Part shown: positions 16,211 to 24,790 of the stretch, in pieces
How the letters are laid out: every line of letters starts with the position of its first letter
Position numbering within the stretch: the first letter of the stretch is position 1
Translations under genes and position numbers: made by a program
The notes under the pieces: generated by a model
What the model saw: only the letters and a program-made list of their open reading frames with translations
What the model was told of the DNA's origin: nothing
Database searches by the model: none
Assembly (NCBI GenBank): GCA_023442775.1
Contig: JAEZXH010000004.1
Coordinates: forward strand, 49,933 to 113,932
DNA length: 64,000 nucleotides
From: Bacillota bacterium
Lineage (GTDB): Bacteria > Bacillota > Clostridia > Tissierellales > Peptoniphilaceae
Direction: 5' to 3'

Positions 16211-16465
16211 ATGGAAAGAAATAGTCGTAAAACCATTGTCGGTACCGTCGTCAGCGACAAGATGGACAAGACCATCGTCATCGCCGTCGAGTCCTTCGTC
16301 ACCCACCCCCTCTACGGAAAGCGTACGAAGAGAACGACGAAGTTCAAGGCCCACGATGCCGAGAACGCATGCGGTATTGGCGATCGCGTTCGCATCATGG
16401 AGACGAGAAAGCTCTCCAAGGACAAGAACTGGCGCCTCGTCGAAATCATCGAGCGCGCGAAATAA
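16211..16465 (+). CDS. rpsQ: 30S ribosomal protein S17
   Basis: An 84-residue OB-fold S17, a primary 16S rRNA binder. Motifs KTIVGTVVSDKMDKTIVI and YGKRTKRTTKFKAHD are typical. Three bases after rpmC. Confidence 0.97.
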   Translation: MERNSRKTIVGTVVSDKMDKTIVIAVESFVTHPLYGKRTKRTTKFKAHDAENACGIGDRVRIMETRKLSKDKNWRLVEIIERAK

Positions 16466-16489
16466 GAGCTTTGGAAGGAGGAAACCCTC

Positions 16490-16858
16490 ATGTTACAACA
16501 AGAATCTAGAATGCGGGTGGCCGATAACTCCGGAGCTCGTGAGCTCGGAATTATCAAGGTCCTCGGTGGTTCCAAGCGCCGCGTGGCCAACATTGGCGAC
16601 ATCGTAGTCTGCAGCGTCAAGACTGCAACGCCCGGTGGCGTGGTCAAGAAGGGACAAGTGGTCAAGGCCGTCATCGTCCGTTCCACCAAGGGCATTCGTC
16701 GTAGCGACGGATCCTACATCCGCTTCGACGACAACGCAGCTGTCATCATCAAAGACGATAAGAGCCCGGTGGGGACCCGTATCTTTGGGCCCGTCACCCG
16801 TGAGCTTCGGAGAGAGAACTTCATGAAGATCATCTCCTTGGCTCCTGAGGTCCTGTAA
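16490..16858 (+). CDS. rplN: 50S ribosomal protein L14
   Basis: A 122-residue L14 at the subunit interface (MLQQESRMRVADNSGARELG). RBS TTGGAGGAGGAA-like, 24 bp after rpsQ. In many bacteria this begins the spc operon, but no separate promoter was seen here. Confidence 0.98.
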   Translation: MLQQESRMRVADNSGARELGIIKVLGGSKRRVANIGDIVVCSVKTATPGGVVKKGQVVKAVIVRSTKGIRRSDGSYIRFDDNAAVIIKDDKSPVGTRIFGPVTRELRRENFMKIISLAPEVL

Positions 16859-16871
16859 GGAGGCGCGACTG

Positions 16872-17183
16872 ATGAAGATTAAAACTGGCGATACGGTCAA
16901 GGTCATTGCCGGCAAGGATAAGGGTAAGACGGGGAAGGTCTTGAAGTGCTTCCCGAAACTCGATAAGGTCGTCGTCGAAGGCGTGGCCATGGTGACGAAG
17001 CACCAAAAGCCCCGCGGACCGAAAAATCCTGGCGGCATCACGAAGATGGAGGCCCCCATTCACGTCTCCAACGTCATGTACTACGACACGAAGTCCCAAA
17101 AGACCACCCGCATCGGCTACCGCGTAGAAAACGGCAAGAAGGTCCGTATCGCGAAGCGCGACGGCAACGTCTTGGACAAGTAA
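16872..17183 (+). CDS. rplX: 50S ribosomal protein L24
   Basis: A 103-residue L24, an assembly initiator with KOW motif (KTGDTVKVIAGKDKGKTGKV). Downstream KHQKPRGPKNPGGITKMEAP is conserved. RBS AAGGAGGCGCG. Confidence 0.97.
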   Translation: MKIKTGDTVKVIAGKDKGKTGKVLKCFPKLDKVVVEGVAMVTKHQKPRGPKNPGGITKMEAPIHVSNVMYYDTKSQKTTRIGYRVENGKKVRIAKRDGNVLDK

Positions 17184-17196
17184 GAGGAGGCCATTC

Positions 17197-17739
17197 ATGA
17201 CGTCTAGACTTAAAGAAAAATACACTGGCGAAGTCGTCAAGTACCTCATGGAGAAGTTCGAATACAAGAACCCCATGGAAGTGCCCAAGCTCGAGAAGGT
17301 CGTCATCAACATCGGACTTGGTGAAGCCAAGGACAACCCCAAGGCCCTCGAGAGTGCCATGAACGATCTGACGATCATCGCAGGTCAAAGGCCCATCGTG
17401 ACCACGGCAAAGAAGAGCATCGCAAACTTCAAGCTCCGTGAAGGCAACAAGATTGGTTGCAAGGTCACCCTTCGTGGCGAGAAGATGTACGACTTCCTCG
17501 ACAAGCTCATGAACGTGGCTCTTCCCCGCGTGCGTGACTTCCGCGGCGTCAGCGCCACCGCCTTTGACGGACGTGGGAACTACTCCCTCGGCCTCAAGGA
17601 ACAACTCATCTTCCCTGAAATTGAGTACGACAAGATCGACGCTCTGCGCGGCATGAACGTGGTCATTGTCACCAGCGCGAACACCGACGAAGAAGCTAAG
17701 GCATTCCTCGAAAAGCTCGGCATGCCTTTCGCGAAATAA
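17197..17739 (+). CDS. rplE: 50S ribosomal protein L5
   Basis: A 180-residue L5, part of the 5S rRNP (EKVVINIGLGEAKDN; LPRVRDFRGVSATAFDGRGNY). RBS AGAGGAGG, 13 bp after rplX. Confidence 0.98.
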   Translation: MTSRLKEKYTGEVVKYLMEKFEYKNPMEVPKLEKVVINIGLGEAKDNPKALESAMNDLTIIAGQRPIVTTAKKSIANFKLREGNKIGCKVTLRGEKMYDFLDKLMNVALPRVRDFRGVSATAFDGRGNYSLGLKEQLIFPEIEYDKIDALRGMNVVIVTSANTDEEAKAFLEKLGMPFAK

Positions 17740-17749
17740 GGAGGTCTCC

Positions 17750-17935
17750 ATGGCAAAGAAATCCATGATCGCAAAGCAAAAGAGAAAGCCAAAGTTTTCC
17801 ACGAGAGCCTACACCCGTTGCAACATCTGTGGCCGTCCCCACTCCGTGCTTCGCAAGTATGGGATCTGCAGAATTTGTTTCCGTGAATTGGCCTACAAGG
17901 GCGAAATTCCCGGCGTGAAGAAGGCTAGCTGGTAA
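17750..17935 (+). CDS. rpsN: 30S ribosomal protein S14, zinc type
   Basis: A 61-residue S14 of the short zinc-binding (type Z) class, with CNIC and CRIC pairs forming the zinc knuckle (C24, C27, C40, C43). The start at 17750 follows AAGGAGG; an earlier in-frame start lies inside rplE and gives a non-homologous extension. Confidence 0.96.
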   Translation: MAKKSMIAKQKRKPKFSTRAYTRCNICGRPHSVLRKYGICRICFRELAYKGEIPGVKKASW

Positions 17936-17956
17936 GAGCCGAGAGGAGGCAACATT

Positions 17957-18352
17957 ATGATGACTGATCCCATCGCGGATATGCTTACTCGGATTCGCAA
18001 CGGTGTAAACGCCAAGCACAAGGAAATCACCGTTCCGAGTTCCAACATCAAGAAAGAAATTGCACGCATCCTCTTGGAAGAGGGCTACATCAAGGGCTAC
18101 GATGTCACCGAAGACAACAAGCAAGGGATGATTCGCATCGAGCTCAAGTACAGCCGTGAAGGCGAGAAGGTCATTTCTGGGATCAAGCGCATCTCCAAGC
18201 CCGGCCTTCGCGTCTACGCAAAGGCTGGGGAAGTGCCGAAGGTCCTCGGAGGACTTGGCATCGCCATCGTCTCCACGTCCAAGGGCATTGTCACTGACAG
18301 AGCCGCCAGAGCGCAAGGCGTCGGTGGAGAGGTTCTCTGCTACGTCTGGTAA
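17957..18352 (+). CDS. rpsH: 30S ribosomal protein S8
   Basis: A 131-residue S8 (TDPIADMLTRIRNG; RAARAQGVGGEVLCYVW). Two adjacent ATG codons exist at 17957 and 17960; the first lies 7 nt after AGGAGG and is used here. In E. coli S8 represses the spc operon. Confidence 0.97.
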   Translation: MMTDPIADMLTRIRNGVNAKHKEITVPSSNIKKEIARILLEEGYIKGYDVTEDNKQGMIRIELKYSREGEKVISGIKRISKPGLRVYAKAGEVPKVLGGLGIAIVSTSKGIVTDRAARAQGVGGEVLCYVW

Positions 18353-18366
18353 CCGGGAGGTAGAGT

Positions 18367-18906
18367 ATGTCTAGAATTGGAAAGAAACCCATCGAAATCC
18401 CCGCTGGTGTCGAGATTAAGGTCTCCGATGCCAACGTCGTGGAAGTCAAGGGTCCGAAGGGCACCTTGACCGAGGCCGTCGACAAAGGGATCGAGCTCGT
18501 GATCGAAGAGGGCACCTTGACGGTCAACCGCCCCAACGACACGAAGAAGTATCGTGCTCTCCACGGCTTGTATCGCGCCCTCATCGCCAACATGGTGGAA
18601 GGGGTCACCAACGGTTATGTGAAAGAACTTGACATCATCGGGACCGGATACCGTGCTGCAAAGAACGGCAAGAAGCTCTCTTTGAACCTCGGATTCTCCC
18701 ACCCCCTCGAACTCGAAGATCCCGAGGGAATCGAAGTGGAAGTCCCGAACAACACCCGCATCGTCGTGCGCGGGATCGACAAACAAAAGGTCGGCCAATA
18801 CGCGGCACACATCCGCAGCTATCGTCGTCCTGAACCCTACAAGGGCAAGGGGATTCGCTATGTGGATGAACACGTCCGTCGTAAGGTCGGGAAGACCGGT
18901 AAGTAA
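18367..18906 (+). CDS. rplF: 50S ribosomal protein L6
   Basis: A 179-residue L6 with two related domains, binding near the sarcin-ricin loop (SRIGKKPIEIPAGV; C-terminal RRPEPYKGKGIRYVDEHVRRK). 14 bp after rpsH. Confidence 0.98.
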   Translation: MSRIGKKPIEIPAGVEIKVSDANVVEVKGPKGTLTEAVDKGIELVIEEGTLTVNRPNDTKKYRALHGLYRALIANMVEGVTNGYVKELDIIGTGYRAAKNGKKLSLNLGFSHPLELEDPEGIEVEVPNNTRIVVRGIDKQKVGQYAAHIRSYRRPEPYKGKGIRYVDEHVRRKVGKTGK

Positions 18907-18917
18907 GGGGGGATCAC

Positions 18918-19280
18918 GTGTTTAAGAAAATCGATAAGAACGCAGTGCGCGTCAAGCGTCACGCTCGTGCGAGACAAAAGATTAGTGGCACAGATCTTAA
19001 GCCCCGCCTCTCCGTGTTCCGCAGTGGCAAGCACATCTACGCCCAACTCATCGACGACGAAAAGGGTCACACCCTCGCCAGCGCTTCGAGCCTCGACAAG
19101 GGTCTTGGCCTTAGCCAAACGGGCAACGTCGAAGCGGCAAAAGCCGTGGGCAGCGCCATTGCCAAGCGCGCTCTTGAAGCAGGAATCAAGGAAGTCGTCT
19201 TCGACCGCGGTGGTTACATCTACCACGGCCGCGTGAAGGCACTTGCCGAAGCCGCGCGTGAAGCCGGCTTGGAATTCTAA
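18918..19280 (+). CDS. rplR: 50S ribosomal protein L18
   Basis: A 120-residue L18, a 5S rRNA binder (KPRLSVFRSGKHIYAQLIDD, VVFDRGGYIYHGRVKALAEAAREAGLEF). The start is GTG at 18918 behind AGGGGGGAT; there is no upstream ATG in frame. Confidence 0.96.
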   Translation: MFKKIDKNAVRVKRHARARQKISGTDLKPRLSVFRSGKHIYAQLIDDEKGHTLASASSLDKGLGLSQTGNVEAAKAVGSAIAKRALEAGIKEVVFDRGGYIYHGRVKALAEAAREAGLEF

Positions 19281-19295
19281 GAAGGAGGGGAAAGT

Positions 19296-19802
19296 TTGAA
19301 ACGTCCTATTATTGATGCAGGAGCCCTGGACCTCGAAGAAAACGTCGTGGCCATCAACCGGGTTGCCAAGGTCGTCAAGGGGGGTACGAACCTTCGCTTC
19401 GCCGCTCTCGTCGTCGTCGGTGACAGAAATGGTCACGTTGGCGTGGGAACCGGGAAGGCCCTCGAAGTGCCTGAAGCCATTCGTAAGGCCACCCAAGACG
19501 CTCGTAAGAACCTCATGAAGGTCAACCTCGTTGGGACCACCATTCCCCACGAAGTTACCGGCGTCTTCGGCGCAGGTCGTGTCTTCTTAAAGCCCGCTGC
19601 TCCCGGTACCGGGGTCATCGCCGGCGGTGCGGTCCGTGCCGTCTGTGAATTGGTTGGAATTAGCGACATTCGTGCAAAAAACATCGGCACGAACAACCCC
19701 AGAAATACGGTCAACGCAACCTTGGAAGCTCTGAAGAACCTCCACACTGCTGAAAGTGTCGCCAGAAAGCGCGGCAAGACCGTGGAAGAAATCCTTGGAT
19801 AA
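19296..19802 (+). CDS. rpsE: 30S ribosomal protein S5
   Basis: A 168-residue S5 involved in decoding accuracy and mRNA unwinding (NRVAKVVKGGTNLRFAALVV; GVIAGGAVRAVCELVGI). The start is TTG at 19296 behind GAAGGAGGGG; no ATG is available near the N-terminus. Confidence 0.96.
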   Translation: MKRPIIDAGALDLEENVVAINRVAKVVKGGTNLRFAALVVVGDRNGHVGVGTGKALEVPEAIRKATQDARKNLMKVNLVGTTIPHEVTGVFGAGRVFLKPAAPGTGVIAGGAVRAVCELVGISDIRAKNIGTNNPRNTVNATLEALKNLHTAESVARKRGKTVEEILG

Positions 19803-19815
19803 GGGGGAAAGCTTC

Positions 19816-19992
19816 ATGGAAACGATTCGTATCAAGCTCAAGAAGAGCCCCATCGGTCGGATGGAAAACCACAAGCGTACGGTGAAGGCCCTTGGCTTCA
19901 AGCGTGTTGGCCAAATCATCGAAAAGGAAGATACGCCCCAAATCCGCGGGATGATCAACAACATCAGCTTCATGGTTGAAGTGCTGGACTAA
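19816..19992 (+). CDS. rpmD: 50S ribosomal protein L30
   Basis: A 58-residue L30 (IRIKLKKSPIGRMENHKRTV). The ATG at 19816 follows AAGGGGGAAA; the longer open frame overlaps rpsE and is not homologous. Confidence 0.96.
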   Translation: METIRIKLKKSPIGRMENHKRTVKALGFKRVGQIIEKEDTPQIRGMINNISFMVEVLD

Positions 19993-20005
19993 GGAGGTGC
20001 ATCCA

Positions 20006-20455
20006 ATGAAACTGCATAATCTCCGCCCCGCAGAGGGTGGTGCTGTCAAGGCGAAGAAGCGCCTCGGTCGCGGGATTGCCTCCGGCACCGGTAAGACTGC
20101 TGGTCGTGGACACAAGGGTCAAAAGGCCCGTTCCGGCGGCGGCGTACGTCCTGGGTTTGAAGGGGGACAAATGCCTTTGTTCCGCCGTTTGCCCAAGCGC
20201 GGATTCACCAATATCTTTAAGAAGCAATACGCCATCGTCAACCTCGACGATCTCCAAGCTTTCGGCGCAGGGGAGACGGTGGACCTCGAAGCTCTCATTG
20301 CGAAGGGCCTCGTGAAAAAGGCAAAGGCGAAGGATGGGTTGCGCGTCCTCGGCAGTGGAGAGATTTCTCAAGCTCTCACCGTCAAGGCCAACCACTTCTC
20401 CAAGTCTGCAAAGGAAAAGATCGAATCGGCAGGAGGAAAGGCCGAGGTGATCTGA
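20006..20455 (+). CDS. rplO: 50S ribosomal protein L15
   Basis: A 149-residue L15. Gly/Lys/Arg-rich N-terminus with RLGRGIASGTGKTAGRGHKG and FEGGQMPLFRRLPKRGF, both family signatures. RBS AAGGAGG. It stops one base before secY, so secY is coupled to it. Confidence 0.97.
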   Translation: MKLHNLRPAEGGAVKAKKRLGRGIASGTGKTAGRGHKGQKARSGGGVRPGFEGGQMPLFRRLPKRGFTNIFKKQYAIVNLDDLQAFGAGETVDLEALIAKGLVKKAKAKDGLRVLGSGEISQALTVKANHFSKSAKEKIESAGGKAEVI

Positions 20456-20456
20456 G

Positions 20457-21734
20457 ATGTTGAAGACCTTCAGGGATGCCTGGAGAATCCCGGAGATCCG
20501 TAAAAAGATTCTCTTCACGCTGTTTATGCTCTTCATTTACCGCGTGGGCTCCGCGATTCCTGTCCCCTTCATGGACAAGAACGCCATCGCTGTCATGATC
20601 AACAATTCTCAAAACTCGATTCTGGGGATGATGGACCTCTTCGCAGGAGGAAACCTACGTCAGTTTACGATTTTTGCCGCGAACATTTACCCGTATATCA
20701 CCGCTTCCATCGTCTTGCAACTCTTGACGATTGCCATCCCGAGCCTCGAAGCCCTCTCGAAAGAGGGAGAGACGGGACGCAAGCAAATTGCGAAGTACAC
20801 CCGGTACCTTACCGTGGTTCTCGCAGCCATCACCGCCATTGGATATTCCTTTGGCCTCTTCCGCAGCATGGTCATGACGGACTCCTTGCTCTCCAAGGCC
20901 GTCATCGTCCTCTCCATCGTCGCAGGAACCATGTTCCTCGTCTGGGTGGGTGAGCAGATTACCGAACGCGGAATCGGAAACGGCATCAGCCTCTTGATCT
21001 TTACCGGGATCGTGGCGCGCTTCCCCGATGACATCATTCGCTCCATTGCGCTTGTCCAAGCGGGTCGCGTCCACTGGGCCTATCTCATCCTCTTCGTTCT
21101 CGTGTTCCTCTTGATCGTCGTGGTCGTGGTCATGATGAACGAAGGAGAACGCCGCATCCCCGTCCAATACGCAAAGCGCGTCGTGGGACGTAAGATGTAC
21201 GGCGGACAGTCCACCCACATTCCTGTGAAGGTCATGATGAGCGGTGTCATGCCCATCATCTTTGCAAACTCCATCGTGGGTCTGCCCTTGATGATTGCCC
21301 AGTTCCGTCCTCGCAGTGGGTTTGCCGCCTTCGTTCAAAAGTGGTTCTCCTATGTGCAGATGCCTGGCCTCATCATCTACTCGCTGGTGAGTGTGATCCT
21401 CATCATCTTCTTCGCGTTCTTCTACACCACGATTCAATTCAACACCGTAGAATACTCGAAGAATCTCCAGCAAAACGGAGGGTTCATCCCCGGGATTCGT
21501 CCTGGCCGGTCCACCTCTGATTACTTGGGACGCGTGGTCAACCGCCTCGTGCTTCCCGGCGCCATCGTGCTTTCGATTCTCGCAGTGGCTCCCTACTTCT
21601 TAGGGTATGCCTCGGGACTTCAATTCAACTTCGGTGGCACTTCTATGATCATCGTCGTCGGGGTCATCCTCGAAACTGCCCGCGTCATTGAGCAACACAT
21701 GCTCATGCGCCACTACCGTGGTTTCTTGAAATAA
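20457..21734 (+). CDS. secY: Protein translocase channel subunit SecY
   Basis: A 425-residue, ten-helix channel of the Sec translocon. Recognisable segments are YRVGSAIPVPFMD, the plug region QFTIFAANIYPYITASI, and GERRIPVQYAKRVVGRKMYGGQSTHIPVK. The SD AGGAGG lies within the end of rplO. Its partner gene secG is at 30762 in this window. Confidence 0.97.
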   Translation: MLKTFRDAWRIPEIRKKILFTLFMLFIYRVGSAIPVPFMDKNAIAVMINNSQNSILGMMDLFAGGNLRQFTIFAANIYPYITASIVLQLLTIAIPSLEALSKEGETGRKQIAKYTRYLTVVLAAITAIGYSFGLFRSMVMTDSLLSKAVIVLSIVAGTMFLVWVGEQITERGIGNGISLLIFTGIVARFPDDIIRSIALVQAGRVHWAYLILFVLVFLLIVVVVVMMNEGERRIPVQYAKRVVGRKMYGGQSTHIPVKVMMSGVMPIIFANSIVGLPLMIAQFRPRSGFAAFVQKWFSYVQMPGLIIYSLVSVILIIFFAFFYTTIQFNTVEYSKNLQQNGGFIPGIRPGRSTSDYLGRVVNRLVLPGAIVLSILAVAPYFLGYASGLQFNFGGTSMIIVVGVILETARVIEQHMLMRHYRGFLK

Positions 21735-21743
21735 GGAGGCGCT

Positions 21744-22388
21744 ATGAGACTGATTATTCTTGGACCTCCCGGAGCCGGGAAGGGTACCCAAGCAGAACGC
21801 ATTGTCAAGGAATTCGCTGTGCCGCACATCTCCACGGGAGATATCCTGCGCGAGAACATCAAGGCGGGGACGCAGCTCGGCAAGGAAGCGAAGGCCTACA
21901 TGGACAAGGGCGAACTCGTCCCCGACGAACTCGTCATTGCCCTCGTGGAGGATCGCCTCTCTCGCGATGATTGCAAGAGTGGCTTCCTTCTCGATGGTTT
22001 TCCCCGTACCGTCGCCCAGGCGGTAAGTCTCGACGCTCTACTCAAGAAACTGGGCGCTCCTCTCGATCGCGCCATCAACATTCAAGTCGAGCCCGAAAAA
22101 CTCGTCGCTCGTGCAGTGGGACGCCGCGTGTGCAAAACCTGTGGCGCCACCTACCACGTCGAATTCAATCCCCCGAAGGTCGAAGGAAAGTGCGACCTCG
22201 ATGGATCGGAATTGATTCAACGCGCCGACGACACGAAGGAGACTGTGGAAAATCGCATCCGGGTCTACTTGGAGCAAACCTCGCCCCTCGTGGACTACTA
22301 CCGTGCGCAACACTTGCTCCTCGACGTCGACGGAGACCAGGATATCGACGAGGTCTTTGAGGCGATTGTCAAGGGCCTCAAGGCTTAA
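21744..22388 (+). CDS. adk: Adenylate kinase, zinc-type LID
   Basis: A 214-residue long-form adenylate kinase (ATP + AMP = 2 ADP). P-loop GPPGAGKGTQ (7-16), DGFPRT motif, and a LID domain with C130, C133, C150 and D153 in a Cys3-Asp zinc arrangement. RBS AAGGAGGC. The stop codon overlaps the next start by one base. Confidence 0.97.
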   Translation: MRLIILGPPGAGKGTQAERIVKEFAVPHISTGDILRENIKAGTQLGKEAKAYMDKGELVPDELVIALVEDRLSRDDCKSGFLLDGFPRTVAQAVSLDALLKKLGAPLDRAINIQVEPEKLVARAVGRRVCKTCGATYHVEFNPPKVEGKCDLDGSELIQRADDTKETVENRIRVYLEQTSPLVDYYRAQHLLLDVDGDQDIDEVFEAIVKGLKA

Positions 22389-22651
22389 TGCAGAGTTCAT
22401 CGAGCCTCGTTCGCGGTCAAGTCGTGCGCTCCATTGCAGGACGCGATGCGGATCGGTTTTTCGTGGTGATGGAGATTGTGGACGAGAAGACCGTCGCCCT
22501 CGTAGACGGAAAACTTCGTCCCCTCGCCCGCCCAAAGATTAAGAAGGTCATTCACCTTCAAAAGACCAACCACATCATCGACGTCGCACCGACGGACGTG
22601 CCTTTATGCGATCGTTACATTCAAAGACAAATCGCCCATATCGGGGCCTAG
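22388..22651 (+). CDS. KOW-domain RNA-binding protein (L14e-like)
   Basis: An 87-residue protein beginning VRGQVVRSIAGRDADRFFVV and continuing with LVDGKLRPLARPKIKKVIHL. This matches the small KOW/L14e-like proteins found between adk/map and infA in many Clostridia. It probably binds RNA or the ribosome; the precise role is not known. The usual map gene is absent, so the gene is fused to adk by a TAATG overlap. Confidence 0.82.
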   Translation: MQSSSSLVRGQVVRSIAGRDADRFFVVMEIVDEKTVALVDGKLRPLARPKIKKVIHLQKTNHIIDVAPTDVPLCDRYIQRQIAHIGA

Positions 22652-22660
22652 GAGGAGACT

Positions 22661-22879
22661 TTGGCGAAAGAAGATGTCATTGAGGTAGAAGGCACTGTTG
22701 TAGATGCCTTACCCAACACCCATTTCAAAGTAAGACTCGAAAACGGACATGAAATCCTGGCTCACATCTCTGGAAAGTTGCGGATGAACTACATCCGCAT
22801 CCTCCCAGGGGATCGGGTCACCGTAGAGCTGTCGCCCTACGACCTCACCCGCGGCCGGATTACTTGGCGGAAGAAGTAA
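22661..22879 (+). CDS. infA: Translation initiation factor IF-1
   Basis: A 72-residue OB-fold IF-1 that binds the 30S A-site during initiation (KEDVIEVEGTVVDALPNTHF; YDLTRGRITWRKK). The start is TTG at 22661 behind AGGAGGAGACT; a TTG start on an initiation factor gene is noteworthy. Confidence 0.96.
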   Translation: MAKEDVIEVEGTVVDALPNTHFKVRLENGHEILAHISGKLRMNYIRILPGDRVTVELSPYDLTRGRITWRKK

Positions 22880-22891
22880 GAGGAGGGACCC

Positions 22892-23005
22892 ATGAAAGTA
22901 AGACCTTCTGTGAAGAAGATGTGCGAAAAGTGCAAGATCATCAAGCGCAACGGACGCGTCATGGTGATTTGCGAAAACCCCAAGCATAAGCAAAGACAAG
23001 GATAA
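22892..23005 (+). CDS. rpmJ: 50S ribosomal protein L36
   Basis: A 37-residue L36 (MKVRPSVKKMCEKCKIIKRN) with the zinc ligands C11, C14, C27 and H32. RBS GAGGAGGGACC; 12 bp after infA, the standard position. Confidence 0.96.
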   Translation: MKVRPSVKKMCEKCKIIKRNGRVMVICENPKHKQRQG

Positions 23006-23019
23006 GGAGGTGGATAACG

Positions 23020-23382
23020 ATGGCTAGAATCGCCGGTATTGACTTACCCCGCGAAAAACGCGTGGAGATTGGCCTGACCTACATCTTTGGCATCGGCCGC
23101 TCCAGATCTCAAGAAATCTTGAGAAACGCTGGGATTGACTTTAACACCCGCGTGAAGGATCTCACGGAACAAGAAGTGCAGGCTCTTCGTGAAGAGATCG
23201 ACAAGTACGACGTGGAAGGGGATCTTCGTCGTGATATTGCCCTCAACATCAAGCGCCTCCGTGAAATCAACTGCTACCGTGGCATGCGCCACAAGAGAGG
23301 ACTTCCCGTCCGCGGTCAAAACACGAAGAACAACGCCCGTACCCGCAAGGGTCCGAAGAAGATCGTGTCCAAGAAGAAGTAA
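23020..23382 (+). CDS. rpsM: 30S ribosomal protein S13
   Basis: A 120-residue S13 in the 30S head (ARIAGIDLPREKRVEIGLTY; MRHKRGLPVRGQ) with a lysine-rich C-terminus reaching the P-site tRNA. RBS AAGGAGGTGG. Confidence 0.97.
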   Translation: MARIAGIDLPREKRVEIGLTYIFGIGRSRSQEILRNAGIDFNTRVKDLTEQEVQALREEIDKYDVEGDLRRDIALNIKRLREINCYRGMRHKRGLPVRGQNTKNNARTRKGPKKIVSKKK

Positions 23383-23397
23383 AGGAGGGAATGTCTC

Positions 23398-23793
23398 GTG
23401 GCAAAGAAGAAAACCACTACGCGCTCGCGCCGTAGAGTCAGAAAGAATATCGAAAAGGGGCAGGCCCATATCGCGAGCTCCTTTAACAACACCATGGTGA
23501 CCTTGACCGACATGAGCGGCAACGTCATCTCCTGGGCTAGTGCTGGACAACTCGGTTTCCGTGGTTCCAGAAAGTCCACTCCCTTCGCAGCACAAGAGGC
23601 GGCTCAAGAGGCGTCTCTCAAGGCACAAGAACACGGCATGAAGTCCGTGGAAGTCTATGTCAAGGGCCCCGGCTCTGGACGTGAAGCTGCGATTCGCGCT
23701 CTGCAAGCCTCGGGTCTCGAAGTGACCATGATCAAAGACGTCACTCCCATTCCCCACAACGGTTGCAGACCGCCGAAGCGTCGCCGTGTCTAA
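23398..23793 (+). CDS. rpsK: 30S ribosomal protein S11
   Basis: A 131-residue S11 in the platform (GQAHIASSFNNTMVTLTD; GRAAIRALQ-like and PIPHNGCRPPKRRRV end). The start is GTG at 23398 behind AAAGGAGGG. No rpsD follows, unlike the usual Clostridial order; rpoA comes next after 37 bp. Confidence 0.96.
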   Translation: MAKKKTTTRSRRRVRKNIEKGQAHIASSFNNTMVTLTDMSGNVISWASAGQLGFRGSRKSTPFAAQEAAQEASLKAQEHGMKSVEVYVKGPGSGREAAIRALQASGLEVTMIKDVTPIPHNGCRPPKRRRV

Positions 23794-23830
23794 GTAAACT
23801 GAGACTGTACCCGTGTCAGGAGGGCAACGT

Positions 23831-24778
23831 ATGATTGAAATTGAACGCCCGGAAATCAAGACGGAAGAGTTGACCGACGACGGGAAATACGGTCGCTTCG
23901 TCGTAGAGCCTCTGGAGAGTGGCTACGGCATCACCATTGGGAACTCCCTGAGGCGCGTGCTTCTCTCCTCCCTGCCCGGGGCGGCGGTGAGCCTCATCAA
24001 CATCCGCGGTGTGGAGCACGAATTCTCCACCATCCCTGGAGTCTTGGAAGACGTCCCTGAACTGATTTTGAACATCAAGGGCATCGTCTTGAAATCCAAC
24101 ACCGACGCACCCGTGCACGTCGTCCTCGAAAAGAAGGGCGAAGGCGAACTCACCGCAGAAGATCTCAAGAGCAGCGGAGAGATTGAAGTGGTCAATCCCG
24201 ACCACCACATCGCGACCTTAAACGAAGACGCTGACGTCTATATGGAACTCGTCATTGAGCGCGGACGTGGGTACATCCCCTCCGAACTCAAGAAGGACGA
24301 GATCACCGAAATCGGCATGATCCCCATCGATTCCAATTTCACCCCGATTAAGAAGGTCAATTGGAAGGTGGAAAACACCCGTGTCGGACAGCGCACCGAC
24401 TTCGATCGCTTGATCTTGGAAGTCGAAACCGACGGGTCCATGCCCGCCGACGAGGCCACGAGCCTCGCCGCAAAGGTCCTCACAGAACACCTCGAGCTCT
24501 TCGTGGGACTGACCGATCACGTCAGCGAAGTCTCCATTATGGTGGAAAAGGAAGAGGATAAGAAGGAGAAGGTCCTCGAGATGAGCGTCGAGGAATTGGA
24601 CCTCTCCGTACGCAGCTTTAACTGCCTCAAACGCGCCAACATCAACACGGTGGAAGAACTCACCCAACGCACCGAAGAAGAGATGATGCGCGTCAGAAAC
24701 CTCGGGAAGAAATCCCTCGAAGAGGTGCAGAATAAACTCGAAGAGCTGGGCGTCAGCCTTCGGGAAGAAGAAGAGTAA
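23831..24778 (+). CDS. rpoA: RNA polymerase alpha subunit
   Basis: A 315-residue alpha subunit. The N-terminal dimerisation domain has GYGITIGNSLRRVLLSSLPG. The C-terminal UP-element/activator-binding domain begins about 245 with LDLSVRSFNCLKRANINTV. The start at 23831 follows CAGGAGGGC; a further in-frame start 18 bp upstream overlaps this SD and is rejected. Confidence 0.97.
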   Translation: MIEIERPEIKTEELTDDGKYGRFVVEPLESGYGITIGNSLRRVLLSSLPGAAVSLINIRGVEHEFSTIPGVLEDVPELILNIKGIVLKSNTDAPVHVVLEKKGEGELTAEDLKSSGEIEVVNPDHHIATLNEDADVYMELVIERGRGYIPSELKKDEITEIGMIPIDSNFTPIKKVNWKVENTRVGQRTDFDRLILEVETDGSMPADEATSLAAKVLTEHLELFVGLTDHVSEVSIMVEKEEDKKEKVLEMSVEELDLSVRSFNCLKRANINTVEELTQRTEEEMMRVRNLGKKSLEEVQNKLEELGVSLREEEE

Positions 24779-24790
24779 GGAGGAATTCCC

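Noticed and set aside
20655..21473. Minus-strand open frame opposite secY
   Set aside because: Antisense shadow rich in Asp, Glu and His with no start signal; secY is certain.
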